A stretch of DNA of 64,000 bases from Pseudomonas fluorescens (GTDB lineage: Bacteria; Pseudomonadota; Gammaproteobacteria; Pseudomonadales; Pseudomonadaceae). The stretch is from NCBI RefSeq assembly GCF_001623525.1, contig NZ_CP015225.1, forward strand, positions 2,356,001-2,420,000, read 5' to 3'. Below, piece by piece: positions 55,396 to 64,000 of this stretch. Both the position numbers and the translations under genes were made by a program. The notes beneath the pieces were generated by a model. It did no database searches and had not been told where the DNA came from. It saw only the letters and a list, made by a program, of their open reading frames with translations. How positions within the stretch are numbered: the stretch's first letter is position 1; the number at the start of each line of letters is the position of its first letter.

Positions 55396-56037
55396 TCAGG
55401 CGCTGGCATCGACCATGCCGTGGCGCACCGCCAACAGTGTCAATTCGACGTCACTGCTGATCGAAAGCTTCTCGAAGATACGGTAACGGTAGGTGTTGAC
55501 GGTCTTGGGGGACAGGCACAGCTTGTCGGAGATGATCTGTACCTTCTGGCAACCGACAATCATCAGGGCAATCTGGATTTCCCGTTCCGACAGCGCATCG
55601 AAAGGCGAATCGTTGGTCGGCTGGAACGACTTGATCGCCAACTGCTGGGCGATCTGCGGGCTGATGTAGCGTTGCCCGGCAAAAACCAGACGAATGGCCT
55701 GGACCATTTCGTTCAAGCCAGCGCCCTTGGTGAGGTAGCCCGCCGCGCCCGCTTGCAACAGCCGGGTGGGGAATGGGTCCTCTTCGCAGACGGTTACCGC
55801 GACCACCTTGATGTCCGGGTGACTGCGCAGCAGCTTGCGCGTGGCTTCAAGGCCGCCGATGCCAGGCATCTTGACGTCCATCAATACCACGTCGGGTTTC
55901 AATTCACGTGCCTTGATCAGGGACTCTTCCCCGGATTCAGCCTGACCAACTACCTGCAGGCCGTCGATGTCAGCCAGCATTCGTGTAATGCCCGTACGGA
56001 CGAGATCATGGTCATCGACCACTAACACCCTAATCAA
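55396..56037 (-). CDS. gacA: Response regulator GacA
   Basis: Response regulator of the GacS/GacA pathway, which switches on small RNAs (RsmX/Y/Z) controlling secondary metabolism and biocontrol traits in pseudomonads. 213 residues. Receiver domain with phospho-acceptor Asp54 (VLMDVKMPG) and an acidic pocket DD8-9; C-terminal LuxR-type HTH ([20 protein letters not shown] in parts, [17 protein letters not shown], about 148-195). The gene order gacA-uvrC-pgsA-tRNA-Gly is diagnostic. The gene looks intact. Confidence 0.96.
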   Translation of the reverse strand: MIRVLVVDDHDLVRTGITRMLADIDGLQVVGQAESGEESLIKARELKPDVVLMDVKMPGIGGLEATRKLLRSHPDIKVVAVTVCEEDPFPTRLLQAGAAGYLTKGAGLNEMVQAIRLVFAGQRYISPQIAQQLAIKSFQPTNDSPFDALSEREIQIALMIVGCQKVQIISDKLCLSPKTVNTYRYRIFEKLSISSDVELTLLAVRHGMVDASA

Positions 56038-56164
56038 GCAGACACCTCACGATTTGGTCTTATTTGGGTTGCACAACACCTTAGCAAAAAGCATCCGGCA
56101 GACCTAGCGCAAAGGGACAGATAAAAGTTACAACGCATCTTTAATCGGCACGACATCCGAGGCG

Positions 56165-56599
56165 TCAAGCACCGATGTCTCGCTGCATCCTCAGGAAACA
56201 CTCGTCCTCGCCCACGACACGCAGGCCCATGCGTTCGTACAACGCCCTGGCCGGATTGTCCTTGAACACCGTCAGGCGCAGCGCCGGGCGCCGCTCCAGC
56301 ACCACCAGGTCCCAAACCTGTCCGATCGTCCAGGTACCGGCGCCCTGCCCGCGGAACGCCTCGTTTACCTGCAGCTCACGGATATACAGCGCCCGGGCAT
56401 CACGACTGAGGCTGACAAAGCCCAGTGCCTGGCCTTCACGACTGATTATCCAGTTCTGGCGAATGATCCAGGCCAGGTCGAACGCTTCGTCCTGCCAGAG
56501 CAAATCATGCCTGAGGTAATAAGGAAGCATGTTGTCGCAGGTCAGTTGCCGGGCGAAGTCGATGTCCCCGTTCGTTGCAGCACGCCACTCGAAGCTCAT
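56165..56599 (-). CDS. GNAT family N-acetyltransferase
   Basis: A 144-residue acetyltransferase. The acetyl-CoA loop is visible as VNEAFRGQGAGTWTI (about residues 77-91, R/Q-x-x-G-x-G/A type), with the C-terminal NPARALYERMGLRVVGED typical of the fold. Substrate unknown. Its ATG is seven bases after the stop of the amidase gene upstream on the same strand, so the two form a small operon. Confidence 0.88.
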   Translation of the reverse strand: MSFEWRAATNGDIDFARQLTCDNMLPYYLRHDLLWQDEAFDLAWIIRQNWIISREGQALGFVSLSRDARALYIRELQVNEAFRGQGAGTWTIGQVWDLVVLERRPALRLTVFKDNPARALYERMGLRVVGEDECFLRMQRDIGA

Positions 56600-56606
56600 G
56601 AAGACC

Positions 56607-57368
56607 TCATTGAAGCGCTGTCACCGGCACGACTTGCCCGGCCCAGCCGTTGACGTCGCGGCGGGCAATCACCAACAGCTCGCCCGTACCCGGCGCCGCC
56701 GCGAGCAGCGAACCGTCCGGGCCCCAGATGGCACTGCGGCCAGCCGACTCCCAGCCTCCGGTGACGCCGCCATGGTTAGCCATCAGCACGGTCATGGCAT
56801 GCTGCCGGGCATAGCCTTGCAGCAACGTCGTATCGGGCACGTAGCCACCCTCGGTGATCAACACCCCTGCTGCATAGAGCGTAGCGCCCTGCCCGGCTGC
56901 CGCAGCCGCATGACTGGCATGGGAAAAATCGGCACACACCGCCAGCGCGATGCGATCCGGCCCCATTGTCAGCGTCGAGCCACCGTGACCCGGGGCAAAG
57001 GCAACTTCTTCCCCAGGGTGCAGATGCTGCTTGCTGTAGACCCCGAGGGAGCCGTCGGCACCGAGGACCAACGCGCCGATCAACACCGGAGCGTCGGCCG
57101 ACAGCCGAATGGGCATGCCCACCACGGCGGTCAGGCCGAGCGCTTGCGCCAGGTCACGCAGCGGTTGCAGTACGGCATCCTCCGGCAGGATCGCCAGCTC
57201 CGCAGCCAGGCTGCGTTCGTAGCCGGTGAGCGACAGTTCAGGGAATACCAGCAACTGCACCTGCTGCTCAGCGGCAGCCTGCATGAAACGCTGATGACAC
57301 GCGAGGTTGGCGCGAAGGTCCCCCGCGACGGAAATCGACTGGGCGGCGGCGAAGACTGGAGCGGTCAT
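56607..57368 (-). CDS. Carbon-nitrogen hydrolase (nitrilase superfamily)
   Basis: A 253-residue nitrilase-superfamily amidase. The Glu-Lys-Cys triad is in place: Glu44 in FPELSLTGYE, Lys113 in YSKQHLHPGEE and Cys145 in LAVCADFSH. Substrate cannot be told from sequence; the family hydrolyses small amides or carbamoyl compounds. Followed closely by the acetyltransferase gene. Confidence 0.88.
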   Translation of the reverse strand: MTAPVFAAAQSISVAGDLRANLACHQRFMQAAAEQQVQLLVFPELSLTGYERSLAAELAILPEDAVLQPLRDLAQALGLTAVVGMPIRLSADAPVLIGALVLGADGSLGVYSKQHLHPGEEVAFAPGHGGSTLTMGPDRIALAVCADFSHASHAAAAAGQGATLYAAGVLITEGGYVPDTTLLQGYARQHAMTVLMANHGGVTGGWESAGRSAIWGPDGSLLAAAPGTGELLVIARRDVNGWAGQVVPVTALQ

Positions 57369-57523
57369 GGGTCATCCCTGGGAGGCGTTGCAAACCTGAA
57401 GTTTGTCATAAAGCCCAGCGGACTCAAGCCAGGGCGAACAATTGCATGCCCTCGATAGAATTTTCTGATTGAACCGCCGCCCTGCCCTCTAGTAAGCTCA
57501 GGGCCATTCATCGGAGACAGACC

Positions 57524-57652
57524 ATGTTCAACGCCCTCTCACCGCTACACACCACCAGCGCCCTGCGCTCGGTTGCGGCTGCCCGGGCGAACAGCGTTCA
57601 AACTCCGGTCAGCTTTTATTTTGGGTATTGGTTTAGCCACTGGCGCGCCTGA
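57524..57652 (+). CDS. Leader peptide 1, rich in Phe/Tyr/Trp codons
   Basis: A 42-codon frame with CGGAGAC upstream. It ends with an aromatic run, FYFGYWFSHW (codons 31-40), containing three Phe, two Tyr and two Trp. A strong terminator follows 48 bases later. This is the layout of an attenuation leader: stalling of the ribosome for lack of aromatic aminoacyl-tRNA would change RNA folding and allow read-through into the DAHP synthase gene. Too short for standard gene finding; regulation is inferred. Confidence 0.72.
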   Translation: MFNALSPLHTTSALRSVAAARANSVQTPVSFYFGYWFSHWRA

Positions 57653-57700
57653 TACCCAACCGGCGCCCACTTTAAACGGGTCGCCTTCCAGAGTTTTCCA

Positions 57701-57739
57701 AACCCCCGGTCGGCCTCCCGACCGGGGGTTTTGTTTTTC
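57701..57739 (+). terminator. Attenuator-type terminator upstream of DAHP synthase
   Basis: A perfect 13-bp GC-rich stem (AACCCCCGGTCGG / CCGACCGGGGGTT, loop CCTC) followed by TTTTGTTTTT. It lies between the two leader frames. Confidence 0.9.
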
Positions 57740-57783
57740 CGGCCCCACACATTTGCAACACCAGACAACTTGAGGATTGAGCC

Positions 57784-57936
57784 ATGAACTACGCCACTTA
57801 TTACCGTTACGACAGTTTTTCCGCCTGGCGATTTACCAGCCACCGCTCGGGACAGCCTGCCGCCTCCGATCGGTCACCTACCGGTGGCAAGCCTCAATTG
57901 CGGGCCCATACGGCCAATTGTCGAACACCCCACTAG
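57784..57936 (+). CDS. Leader peptide 2, rich in Tyr/Phe/Trp at its N-terminus
   Basis: A 50-codon frame with TTGAGGATTGAG upstream. It starts MNYATYYRYDSFSAWRF: four Tyr, two Phe and one Trp within 17 codons. The remaining sequence is Pro/Arg/His-rich and looks like RNA structure rather than protein. It ends 45 bases before the DAHP synthase ATG. It is probably a second, translation-based sensor of aromatic amino acids. No canonical terminator separates it from the enzyme gene. Confidence 0.6.
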   Translation: MNYATYYRYDSFSAWRFTSHRSGQPAASDRSPTGGKPQLRAHTANCRTPH

Positions 57937-57981
57937 GACCGGCGCGGGAACGAACCCGCTGCCCGTCCAGGAAGCCAGATC

Positions 57982-59052
57982 ATGAATTCGTCCGTCTCTG
58001 CTTTGCCGCTGTCCACGCTCAACCCTGCCAACGAAGCCCTGACCCTGCGTCTGCCAAGCTCGTTGCAACTCAAGCATCAATTGCCGCTCAGCACCGCGTT
58101 GAGCCACCAAGTGAGCGTCCATCGCCAGGCCATCCGCGCGATCCTCAACGGTGAAGACGCCCGCCTGCTGGTCATCGTCGGCCCCTGCTCGATCCATGAC
58201 CCCAAATCCGCCCTCGAATATGCCACCAACCTGGCTCGCGTAGCCCACGAAGTGAGCGACAGCATGCTCTTGGTCATGCGCGCCTACGTGGAAAAGCCCC
58301 GCACGACTGTGGGTTGGAAAGGCCTGGCCTACGATCCCGGCCTGGATGGCAGCGACGACATGGCCGCCGGCCTGACCTTGTCCCGGGAGTTGATGCGCGA
58401 AATGCTGCAACTGGGCCTGCCCGTCGCCACCGAACTGTTGCAACCCATGGCCGCCAGTTACTTCGATGACCTGCTCAGTTGGGTCGCCATCGGCGCACGC
58501 ACCACCGAATCGCAGATCCATCGGGAAATGGCCAGTGGCCTGGGCATGCCCGTGGGGTTCAAGAACGGCACCGACGGCGGGGTCGGCATCGCCTGCGATG
58601 CCATGCGTTCTGCCGCCCATCCCCATCGGCATTTCGGCGTAGACAGCCAGGGGCATCCGGCGATCATCCAGACGCCGGGCAACCCCGACACTCACCTGGT
58701 GCTGCGCGGTGGTCATCGCGGGCCGAACTACGACCAACAGAGCGTCACGCAGATACACCACGACCTGACCCGCCTCAAGATACCGGCCCGGATCATGGTG
58801 GACTGCAGCCACGCCAACAGCGGCAAAGACCCGTTGCGCCAGCCACAGGTGTTCAATGACGTGTTGGAACAACGCCTGCAAGGCAACCGCGCCCTGATCG
58901 GCATGATGCTCGAAAGCCATCTGTTCGAAGGCTGCCAACCGCTGGGCCCATCGATGCGCTACGGCGTCTCGGTGACCGACGGCTGCCTGGGCTGGGAGTC
59001 CACCGAACGGCTGCTGCGCGAAGCCCATCGCAAGCTGCAATTGCCAGCCTGA
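57982..59052 (+). CDS. 3-deoxy-7-phosphoheptulonate synthase (DAHP synthase), type I
   Basis: First enzyme of the shikimate pathway: condenses phosphoenolpyruvate and erythrose 4-phosphate. 356 residues, typical for AroF/AroG-type enzymes. Conserved blocks include LLVIVGPCSIHDPKSALEYA, RAYVEKPRTTVGWKGL, the SWVAIGARTTESQIHRE block, PVGFKNGTDG and VDCSHANSGKD. CCAGGAAGCC precedes the ATG. Two aromatic-codon leader frames and a terminator upstream suggest attenuation by aromatic amino acids. Which amino acid inhibits the enzyme cannot be judged, so no symbol is given. Confidence 0.95.
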   Translation: MNSSVSALPLSTLNPANEALTLRLPSSLQLKHQLPLSTALSHQVSVHRQAIRAILNGEDARLLVIVGPCSIHDPKSALEYATNLARVAHEVSDSMLLVMRAYVEKPRTTVGWKGLAYDPGLDGSDDMAAGLTLSRELMREMLQLGLPVATELLQPMAASYFDDLLSWVAIGARTTESQIHREMASGLGMPVGFKNGTDGGVGIACDAMRSAAHPHRHFGVDSQGHPAIIQTPGNPDTHLVLRGGHRGPNYDQQSVTQIHHDLTRLKIPARIMVDCSHANSGKDPLRQPQVFNDVLEQRLQGNRALIGMMLESHLFEGCQPLGPSMRYGVSVTDGCLGWESTERLLREAHRKLQLPA

Positions 59053-59117
59053 GCCCCGAACGCGCCGTCCCCTGGAGCCAGGGGCGGCGCTCCCACAGAG
59101 GTTGTGCCGGGCTTCGC

Positions 59118-60179
59118 TCAGCCTGGCGCGCTGGAACGCACCTGGACCGTCACCCACTCGGAGCGCTGGCTGACATCATCCAGACGCTCGACCTGATAGA
59201 ACACGCCCACCGACCTGTCGCCTTGATCCTGCCAATACACCGCAGGAATCAAAAAAGCGAGCGGTTGGCCTGCCGTGGCCTCGGTGATTTCGCGTTCACG
59301 CACATACGACGAGTTTCCGTTGCACTGCAACCAGACCAGCTCGCCCGCCTCAAGCCCGGGATCATCGATAACAATCGTCACCCCTTCTTGCAAATCGTCG
59401 ACATCCAGCCACCCGTCGTTCATCTCCCGAATCCTAGGCGCCTTCAACGCAGGACGCAGCAGAGGACCGATGTGCAACGACAAGGGCTCGGCTCGGCGCA
59501 CCGAATGTCCACGCCTGACGACATAGGCCAAGGCCAGGTCGTGTCCTACATGGGGAGCGATCAGCGAATGATCGATCCAGAGCGACAGCTCACGACCGAC
59601 AGCATGGGCTTCTATCTCCAGCACATCGCGCCAAAGCGCGTTGGAGTCCTTGCTGGCCGTCAGGATCAATCGATCGCCGACCGCCATCCTGGCGTAGGGC
59701 CGAATCGTCACCCACGTTCCATCCGGCACCCGACTTGGATCAAGGCTCCCACCGACCGCATCGTTGGCAACGGCAGGCAGCAGTCGCGGCGATACATCGC
59801 CGATGTCCAGTTGCAGGTGTTGCGAAACCAGGATGGCCGGCAACTGTTTACCCGTCACCTGGTAGGAGAGCGCCAGCGAGCCACCGTCCAACTCGGCGAT
59901 GTGCGGTTCGCGCACGACGAACACGACGTCGCGCCCTACTTGCCGCTCCGTGACGAACCCGGCCACTTCATGTCGATAAGGCTCTCCCTCGTTGTTGAGC
60001 CCATGCCAACGCAGCAGCACCTCATCCCCGCACGCCATCATGGGATAAGGCTTGACGGTAACGACGGCCTTGCGCCAAGCGGGGTCGATCACCCCGTCCC
60101 TGGCCGCTGCCAGGATCGGTGGCGGCAGCCTTGCTCCTGAAGTTGAACGGGATCGTTGAAGAGAGGGGTAAGTGATCAT
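59118..60179 (-). CDS. Hypothetical protein with repeated beta domains, 353 aa
   Basis: Not recognised by function. 353 residues from the ATG at 60179 (GGAGCC upstream; the ORF extends further without a site). Three repeated units of about 100 residues, each with a VTV(K/R)PY-x-x-M-x-x-G-D block followed by long beta strands and an LALSYQV/LALAYVV strand. This suggests tandem Ig-like beta sandwiches. No signal peptide. Similar repeat proteins of unknown role occur in fluorescent pseudomonads. Confidence 0.65.
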   Translation of the reverse strand: MITYPSLQRSRSTSGARLPPPILAAARDGVIDPAWRKAVVTVKPYPMMACGDEVLLRWHGLNNEGEPYRHEVAGFVTERQVGRDVVFVVREPHIAELDGGSLALSYQVTGKQLPAILVSQHLQLDIGDVSPRLLPAVANDAVGGSLDPSRVPDGTWVTIRPYARMAVGDRLILTASKDSNALWRDVLEIEAHAVGRELSLWIDHSLIAPHVGHDLALAYVVRRGHSVRRAEPLSLHIGPLLRPALKAPRIREMNDGWLDVDDLQEGVTIVIDDPGLEAGELVWLQCNGNSSYVREREITEATAGQPLAFLIPAVYWQDQGDRSVGVFYQVERLDDVSQRSEWVTVQVRSSAPG

Positions 60180-60502
60180 GTGCAGGCTCCAGTCCTTGGA
60201 TGAAGGCACCGTTTGCATAACGGCGCTCGATGGAGCCATTAAAACCTGCTCGCGCCAAACGCACAGCCAGACAAGACGACAACGGCGGTGGTCCCTGGCG
60301 CTCAAAGCTGTAGCTGCGAACGACTCCGGTTATAGGAGACCTCCTACACCTTTAGCCAGCGCCGGGCTATTTCCCATTCTTCCCACTTTTTCTATTCCGG
60401 TTTCCCCGCGTCAGCGCGGTTTCTTCCTACACCGTCCCTTACAGGCCTGGATTAGAGTGAAGTCGCAAATTCATCGTGAACCTCTTCGAAAAAGGTACGA
60501 AC

Positions 60503-61372
60503 ATGCAACGGAATGCAACCACTCAATTCCCCATCCTGTTGGTCCATGGGTTGTTCGGGTTTGACAAGATCGGCGGCTTCGAACTTTTCCATGGCATCAA
60601 ACAAGCCCTACGCGCCGGCGGTGCCCGGGTGTTCATCCCACATCTGTCGGCCTCCCATTGCAACGAGGCCAGGGGCGAACAACTACTGGCGCAAATCGAT
60701 CGGGTCCTGGCTGGCACCGGTGCCGCTCGGGTCAACCTGATCGGCCACAGCCAGGGCGCACTGGCCGCCCGGTATGCCGCTGCGCTGGCACCCGACAAAG
60801 TTGCCTCGGTCACGTCGGTCAGCGGCCCCAACCATGGTTCCGAACTGGCCGACTTCCTGCGCAAGGCCCTGACCCCCGGACGTTTGCCAGGGCATGTGGC
60901 AAGAGGCGTCGCCACACTGTTCGTCGATTTCATCTCGCGGCTTGACGGGCAGGCGCAGCTATCGCCCAGCGCCGTCGCGGCGCTGGCAACGTTGACCACA
61001 GAGGCCGTGGGCGCCTTCAACGACAAATACCCCCAAGGCCTGCCGAAGAACTGGGGCGGGAACGGCCCGGACCGGGTCAATGGCGTGCGCTACTACTCAT
61101 GGAGCGGTACGTTGCGCGAGGCTACGGGGGAAGCATCGGAGCCTTTGCAGGGTTTCTGCCGCGCCTTCTCCGACTACTTCATCACCGAAGCCGAGCAGAA
61201 CGACGGCCTGGTCGGACGCTTCAGTTCGCACCTGGGCAAGGTCATTCGCTCCGACTATCCAATGGACCATATGGAGGCCATCAGCCCAGGAGTCGGCACA
61301 TCACGCAAGGGTACAGCCCCCACAGAGCTTTACCTGCGCCACGCCGAACGCCTGCGCAAAGCCGGCCTTTGA
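60503..61372 (+). CDS. Triacylglycerol lipase, alpha/beta hydrolase
   Basis: A 289-residue true lipase. The nucleophile elbow is GHSQG (Ser83), with oxyanion-hole HGLFGF near 15-20, and the catalytic Asp and His likely in AEQNDGLVGRFS and YPMDHMEAISPG. The ATG at 60503 (AAAGGTACG upstream) is chosen over a GTG at 60476. No signal peptide is visible, as in P. fragi/P. fluorescens family I lipases. It hydrolyses triglycerides. Confidence 0.9.
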   Translation: MQRNATTQFPILLVHGLFGFDKIGGFELFHGIKQALRAGGARVFIPHLSASHCNEARGEQLLAQIDRVLAGTGAARVNLIGHSQGALAARYAAALAPDKVASVTSVSGPNHGSELADFLRKALTPGRLPGHVARGVATLFVDFISRLDGQAQLSPSAVAALATLTTEAVGAFNDKYPQGLPKNWGGNGPDRVNGVRYYSWSGTLREATGEASEPLQGFCRAFSDYFITEAEQNDGLVGRFSSHLGKVIRSDYPMDHMEAISPGVGTSRKGTAPTELYLRHAERLRKAGL

Positions 61373-61467
61373 TCGTCCGGTTCAAGGTTTTGACGCAATT
61401 TTGACAACAACCGTTCAATGAATCCGGTAGGCTCAACACCTTTAAAAATATCGAAAGGAATGACCCC

Positions 61468-61749
61468 ATGGCCAAAGCCACTGCCCGCCACATCCTGGTT
61501 TCCACCGAAGACAAGTGCAACGAACTCAAGGCCCAGATCGAAGCCGGCGCCGATTTCGCCGAAGTCGCCAAGGCCAACTCCTCGTGCCCATCCAGCCGTC
61601 AAGGCGGCGACCTGGGTTCGTTCGGTCCGGGCCAGATGGTCAAGGAATTCGACACCGTGGTCTTCAGCGCCCCTATCAACGTGGTCCAGGGCCCGGTCAA
61701 GACCCAGTTCGGCTATCACCTGCTGGAAGTGACCAGTCGCCAGGACTGA
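61468..61749 (+). CDS. ppiC: Parvulin-type peptidyl-prolyl cis-trans isomerase
   Basis: A 93-residue stand-alone parvulin. ARHILVSTEDKC at the start, ADFAEVAKANSSCPS in the middle, then GGDLGSFGPGQMVKEFD and VKTQFGYHLLEV cover the whole domain, including the usual His pair. Cytoplasmic; helps proline isomerisation in folding. GAAAGGAATG precedes the ATG. Confidence 0.95.
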   Translation: MAKATARHILVSTEDKCNELKAQIEAGADFAEVAKANSSCPSSRQGGDLGSFGPGQMVKEFDTVVFSAPINVVQGPVKTQFGYHLLEVTSRQD

Positions 61750-61875
61750 TCCCGATTTATCGACATGACGGCCCGCCCTTCGGTGGGCCGTTGTGTTTGG
61801 GTCACACGGGGCTGGCGATCCACGCGCCGCTCGCGTACAAATCGTGTCATCGATCACCCGGCTTTAAGGCTGACA

Positions 61876-63744
61876 ATGCGACTGGCGTTCCCTTCCCTGC
61901 TATTGACTGCCGTGGTCCTGCTGACAGGCGCCGTCGGCGTCGATGCGGCACCGCAACATGCCCTGACCGTCTATGGCGAACCGGCCAAGTATGCCGAAGG
62001 TTTCGGCCACTTCGCCTACACCAATCCCCAGGCCCCCAAAGGCGGGACTCTGCGCCGCTCGGCCGTCGAGATCGGCCACTTCGACCACATCCTGCCCTAT
62101 ATCGACAAAGGCATCGGCGTCAGCCAGATCGACGGGATGCTCTACTCGCCACTGGCCCAGCGCTCGCTGGATGAGCCCTATACCGTCTATGGCCTGGTGG
62201 CGCAGAAAATGGAGCGGGCCGACGATGGCCTGTCGCTGCGCTTCTACCTGAACCCCAAGGCCCGCTTCGCCGATGGCAAGCCCATCACCGCCCAGGACGT
62301 GCGCTACAGCTTCGAGCTGTTGATGACCCAAGGCAGCCTGCGCTATCGCACCCAGTTCGCAGCGGTCAAGGACGTCGTGGTCGAGGACGAACGCACCGTG
62401 CGCTTCAACTTCAAGAACAACGAAAGCCGTACCCTGCCCCTGGACATCGCCACCTTGCCGGTCTTTCCCGAACATTGGTGGAAGACCCGCGATTTCGCTA
62501 ACGGCGGCGGCTACGAGCCCCCGCTGGGCAGTGGCCCCTACCGGGTCAGCAAAGTCGATTCCGGGCGCAGCATTACGTTCGAACGTAATGCCGATTGGTG
62601 GGGCAAGGATCTGCCGGTCAGTCGCGGCCTCTACAATTTCGACCATTTCAGCATCGAGTATTTTGGCGACACCGATGTGGCCCGCCAGGTGCTGCGCGGT
62701 GGCGCCTATGACTACAATCGCGAGTTCTCCGCCACCGGCTATGCCATCGGCTATGACAGCCCGGCCCTGCACGACGGTCGCCTGCAAAAGGCTCACCTGG
62801 CCACCCAGGCGCCCCAGACCGCCCAGGGTTTCGTCTTCAACCTGCAGAAACCGCAGTTCCAGGACCGTCGTGTGCGCCAGGCGCTGGCGATGCTCTGGGA
62901 TTTCGAATGGAGCAATCGCCAGATGATGCGCAACGTCTATGTGCGTCAGCAGAGTTACTTTTCCAACACTGACCTCGCCGCTCGAGAACTGCCCGATGCC
63001 GGCGAACTGGCGATCCTAGAGCCGTTGCGCGGACAGATTCCCGACGAAGTCTTCACCCAAGTCTTCCAGGCTCCGAAAACCGACGGCAGTGGCGTGATCC
63101 GCGACAAACAACTGCAAGCCCTGGTGCTGCTGGAACAGGCCGGCTGGAAACCGGACGGCGACCGCCTGGTGAATGCCGAGGGCGAGCCGCTGAGCTTCAC
63201 CTTCCTGAACAGCCAGAACGGTATCGACCGCCTGCTGCTGCCCTACAAACGTACCCTGGCGCAAATCGGCATCGACATGAGCATTCGCCGCATCGACGCC
63301 TCCCAGTACGTCAATCGCCTGATGAGTCGCGACTACGACATGATCATCACCGGCTACCCCGTCAGCACCTCGCCGGGCATGGAACTCTACAATTACTTCG
63401 GTTCGGCGGCCGCCAATGATCCAGGGGCCAACAACTACATGGCCTTGAAGGACCCGGCGGTGGACGCGCTGATCGACGGCTTGGTCAAGGCCAGCACCCA
63501 AGCCGACATGCTCCGCCACGCCCACGCCCTGGACCGGGTGCTGCAATGGAATTACTACTGGATTCCCAACTATTACCCGCCGGGCAGCTCGACCGTGTGG
63601 TGGAACCGCTTCGGCATCCCGAAAGTACAGGCCAGCAATGACGAAGCCATCGAGAGCTGGTGGGAAGTGAGCCCCACACCCTTGACCAACGAGCAGATGC
63701 GCGCCGAACTCATCAAGCGTGGCACACCCGGAGGGCGGCATTGA
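61876..63744 (+). CDS. yejA: Extracellular solute-binding protein family 5, YejA-like
   Basis: Periplasmic peptide-binding protein of a YejABEF-type ABC importer; 622 residues from the ATG at 61876. An earlier in-frame start at 61765 would precede the signal peptide (about residues 3-24, ending VDAA). The pattern EPAKYAEGFGHFAYTNPQAP, then KGGTLRRSA and the GSGPYRVS block is that of family 5 binding proteins of the YejA branch. Its stop overlaps the start of the permease gene (TGATG). Confidence 0.9.
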   Translation: MRLAFPSLLLTAVVLLTGAVGVDAAPQHALTVYGEPAKYAEGFGHFAYTNPQAPKGGTLRRSAVEIGHFDHILPYIDKGIGVSQIDGMLYSPLAQRSLDEPYTVYGLVAQKMERADDGLSLRFYLNPKARFADGKPITAQDVRYSFELLMTQGSLRYRTQFAAVKDVVVEDERTVRFNFKNNESRTLPLDIATLPVFPEHWWKTRDFANGGGYEPPLGSGPYRVSKVDSGRSITFERNADWWGKDLPVSRGLYNFDHFSIEYFGDTDVARQVLRGGAYDYNREFSATGYAIGYDSPALHDGRLQKAHLATQAPQTAQGFVFNLQKPQFQDRRVRQALAMLWDFEWSNRQMMRNVYVRQQSYFSNTDLAARELPDAGELAILEPLRGQIPDEVFTQVFQAPKTDGSGVIRDKQLQALVLLEQAGWKPDGDRLVNAEGEPLSFTFLNSQNGIDRLLLPYKRTLAQIGIDMSIRRIDASQYVNRLMSRDYDMIITGYPVSTSPGMELYNYFGSAAANDPGANNYMALKDPAVDALIDGLVKASTQADMLRHAHALDRVLQWNYYWIPNYYPPGSSTVWWNRFGIPKVQASNDEAIESWWEVSPTPLTNEQMRAELIKRGTPGGRH

Positions 63745-64000
63745 TGTGGGCTTATATTGCGCGGCGCCTGCTGCTGATCATCCCCACGCTGGTGATTATC
63801 CTGCTGGTGAACTTCGTCATCGTGCAGGCCGCACCCGGCGGGCCGGTGGAACAGGCCATCGCCCACCTGCAAGGCATCGGCGGCGCCAGCGTCGGCGGTT
63901 CCAGCAATACCATGACCAACAGTTCCCGCGCCAGTCGCGGCCTGGATCCGCAACTGATCAAGGACATCGAGAAACAATACGGCTTCGATAAACCGGCCCA
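63744..64000 (+). CDS. yejB: ABC transporter permease, YejB-like (partial)
   Basis: The first 85 codons of an inner-membrane permease, cut by the window end. MWAYIARRLLLIIPTLVIIL and the NFVIVQAAPGGPVEQA block match the first membrane helix and following region of DppB/YejB-type permeases. Coupled to yejA by overlapping stop and start. Confidence 0.9.
   Translation, partial: MWAYIARRLLLIIPTLVIILLVNFVIVQAAPGGPVEQAIAHLQGIGGASVGGSSNTMTNSSRASRGLDPQLIKDIEKQYGFDKPA

Noticed and set aside
53525..55486. 653-residue plus-strand ORF over uvrC
   Set aside because: It is antisense to a clearly intact uvrC and has no ribosome site or protein-like motif; high-GC mirror ORF.
57573..57773. 66-residue plus-strand ORF through the terminator
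   Set aside because: It overlaps leader 1 in another frame and runs through the terminator stem; it lacks a ribosome site.
57874..59157. 427-residue minus-strand ORF over the DAHP synthase gene
   Set aside because: Mirror of a conserved enzyme gene; rich in Gln/His/Val with no domain pattern.
59223..60140. 305-residue plus-strand ORF over the repeat-domain hypothetical gene
   Set aside because: The minus-strand frame shows regular beta-domain repeats and a good start; the plus frame does not.
61900..62796. 298-residue minus-strand ORF over yejA
   Set aside because: Antisense shadow of the binding-protein gene, no signals.

Overview
The window comes from a Pseudomonas chromosome, most likely of the P. 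fluorescens group. The right end carries the gacA-uvrC-pgsA-tRNA-Gly order known from fluorescent pseudomonads, followed by a Pseudomonas-like DAHP synthase locus, a lipase, a parvulin and the start of a yej-type peptide transporter. Everything left of the tRNA-Gly gene (52838-52913, minus strand) looks acquired.

Layout. (1) 12-11248: a plus-strand type IV secretion operon of the ICEclc/PFGI-1 type (MPF-G). It holds TraK-like and TraB-like proteins, a lipoprotein, a VirB4-like ATPase, RadC, TraU-like and TIGR03755 proteins, a membrane protein and a TraG-N protein. A convergent DUF3742 gene and a MobH relaxase (11834-13675) follow. (2) 13.9-21 kb: first cargo block, with a secreted nuclease lipoprotein, unknown small genes and a three-gene Lamassu-type defence operon whose effector has a Cap4-like (DUF4297) nuclease domain. 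(3) 20.9-34.1 kb: two remnants of a rulAB (umuDC-like) locus flank about 12 kb. The left one is an in-frame rulA'-'rulB fusion that still has a LexA box; the right one is a frameshifted rulB. Between them lie a di-heme peroxidase, a secreted repeat protein, a large Sec-exported RHS polymorphic toxin, its putative immunity protein and an AbiC-like protein. (4) 34.1-41.3 kb: mixed cargo, including a putative membrane/nuclease-like pair, a RES/Xre-type toxin-antitoxin pair with a coupled GIY-YIG gene, small unknowns, a broken Lrp regulator, a lipoprotein, and a DUF3800 protein with a truncated partner. The partner is cut by the 5' end of a group II intron. (5) 41.7 kb: a second copy of the tRNA-Gly 3' end and its terminator, i.e. 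an attachment-site duplication. (6) 41.76-52.8 kb: an 11-kb block bounded by these two att copies, with no integrase in sight. It holds a kinase/PP2C/vWA triad (TerY-P type), a tRNA-Pro-like 3' fragment, a DUF4238 protein, a broken XRE/ImmA gene and a 1257-residue protein that joins a Cap4-like nuclease domain, a P-loop STAND/NACHT-like NTPase and a long helical C-terminus. This last protein is the best candidate for an undescribed defence protein. (7) 52.8-64 kb: core chromosome.

How it fits together. The ICE supplies transfer (T4SS plus relaxase). Its cargo is dominated by anti-phage and inter-bacterial conflict genes, and these are grouped by integration scars: tRNA 3' ends, rulB repeats and a group II intron fragment. 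In the core part, the DAHP synthase gene is preceded by two consecutive short reading frames rich in Phe, Tyr and Trp codons and a strong terminator, which looks like attenuation control of aromatic amino-acid synthesis.

Limits. Domain assignments come from reading motifs by eye; no database search or structure prediction was run.
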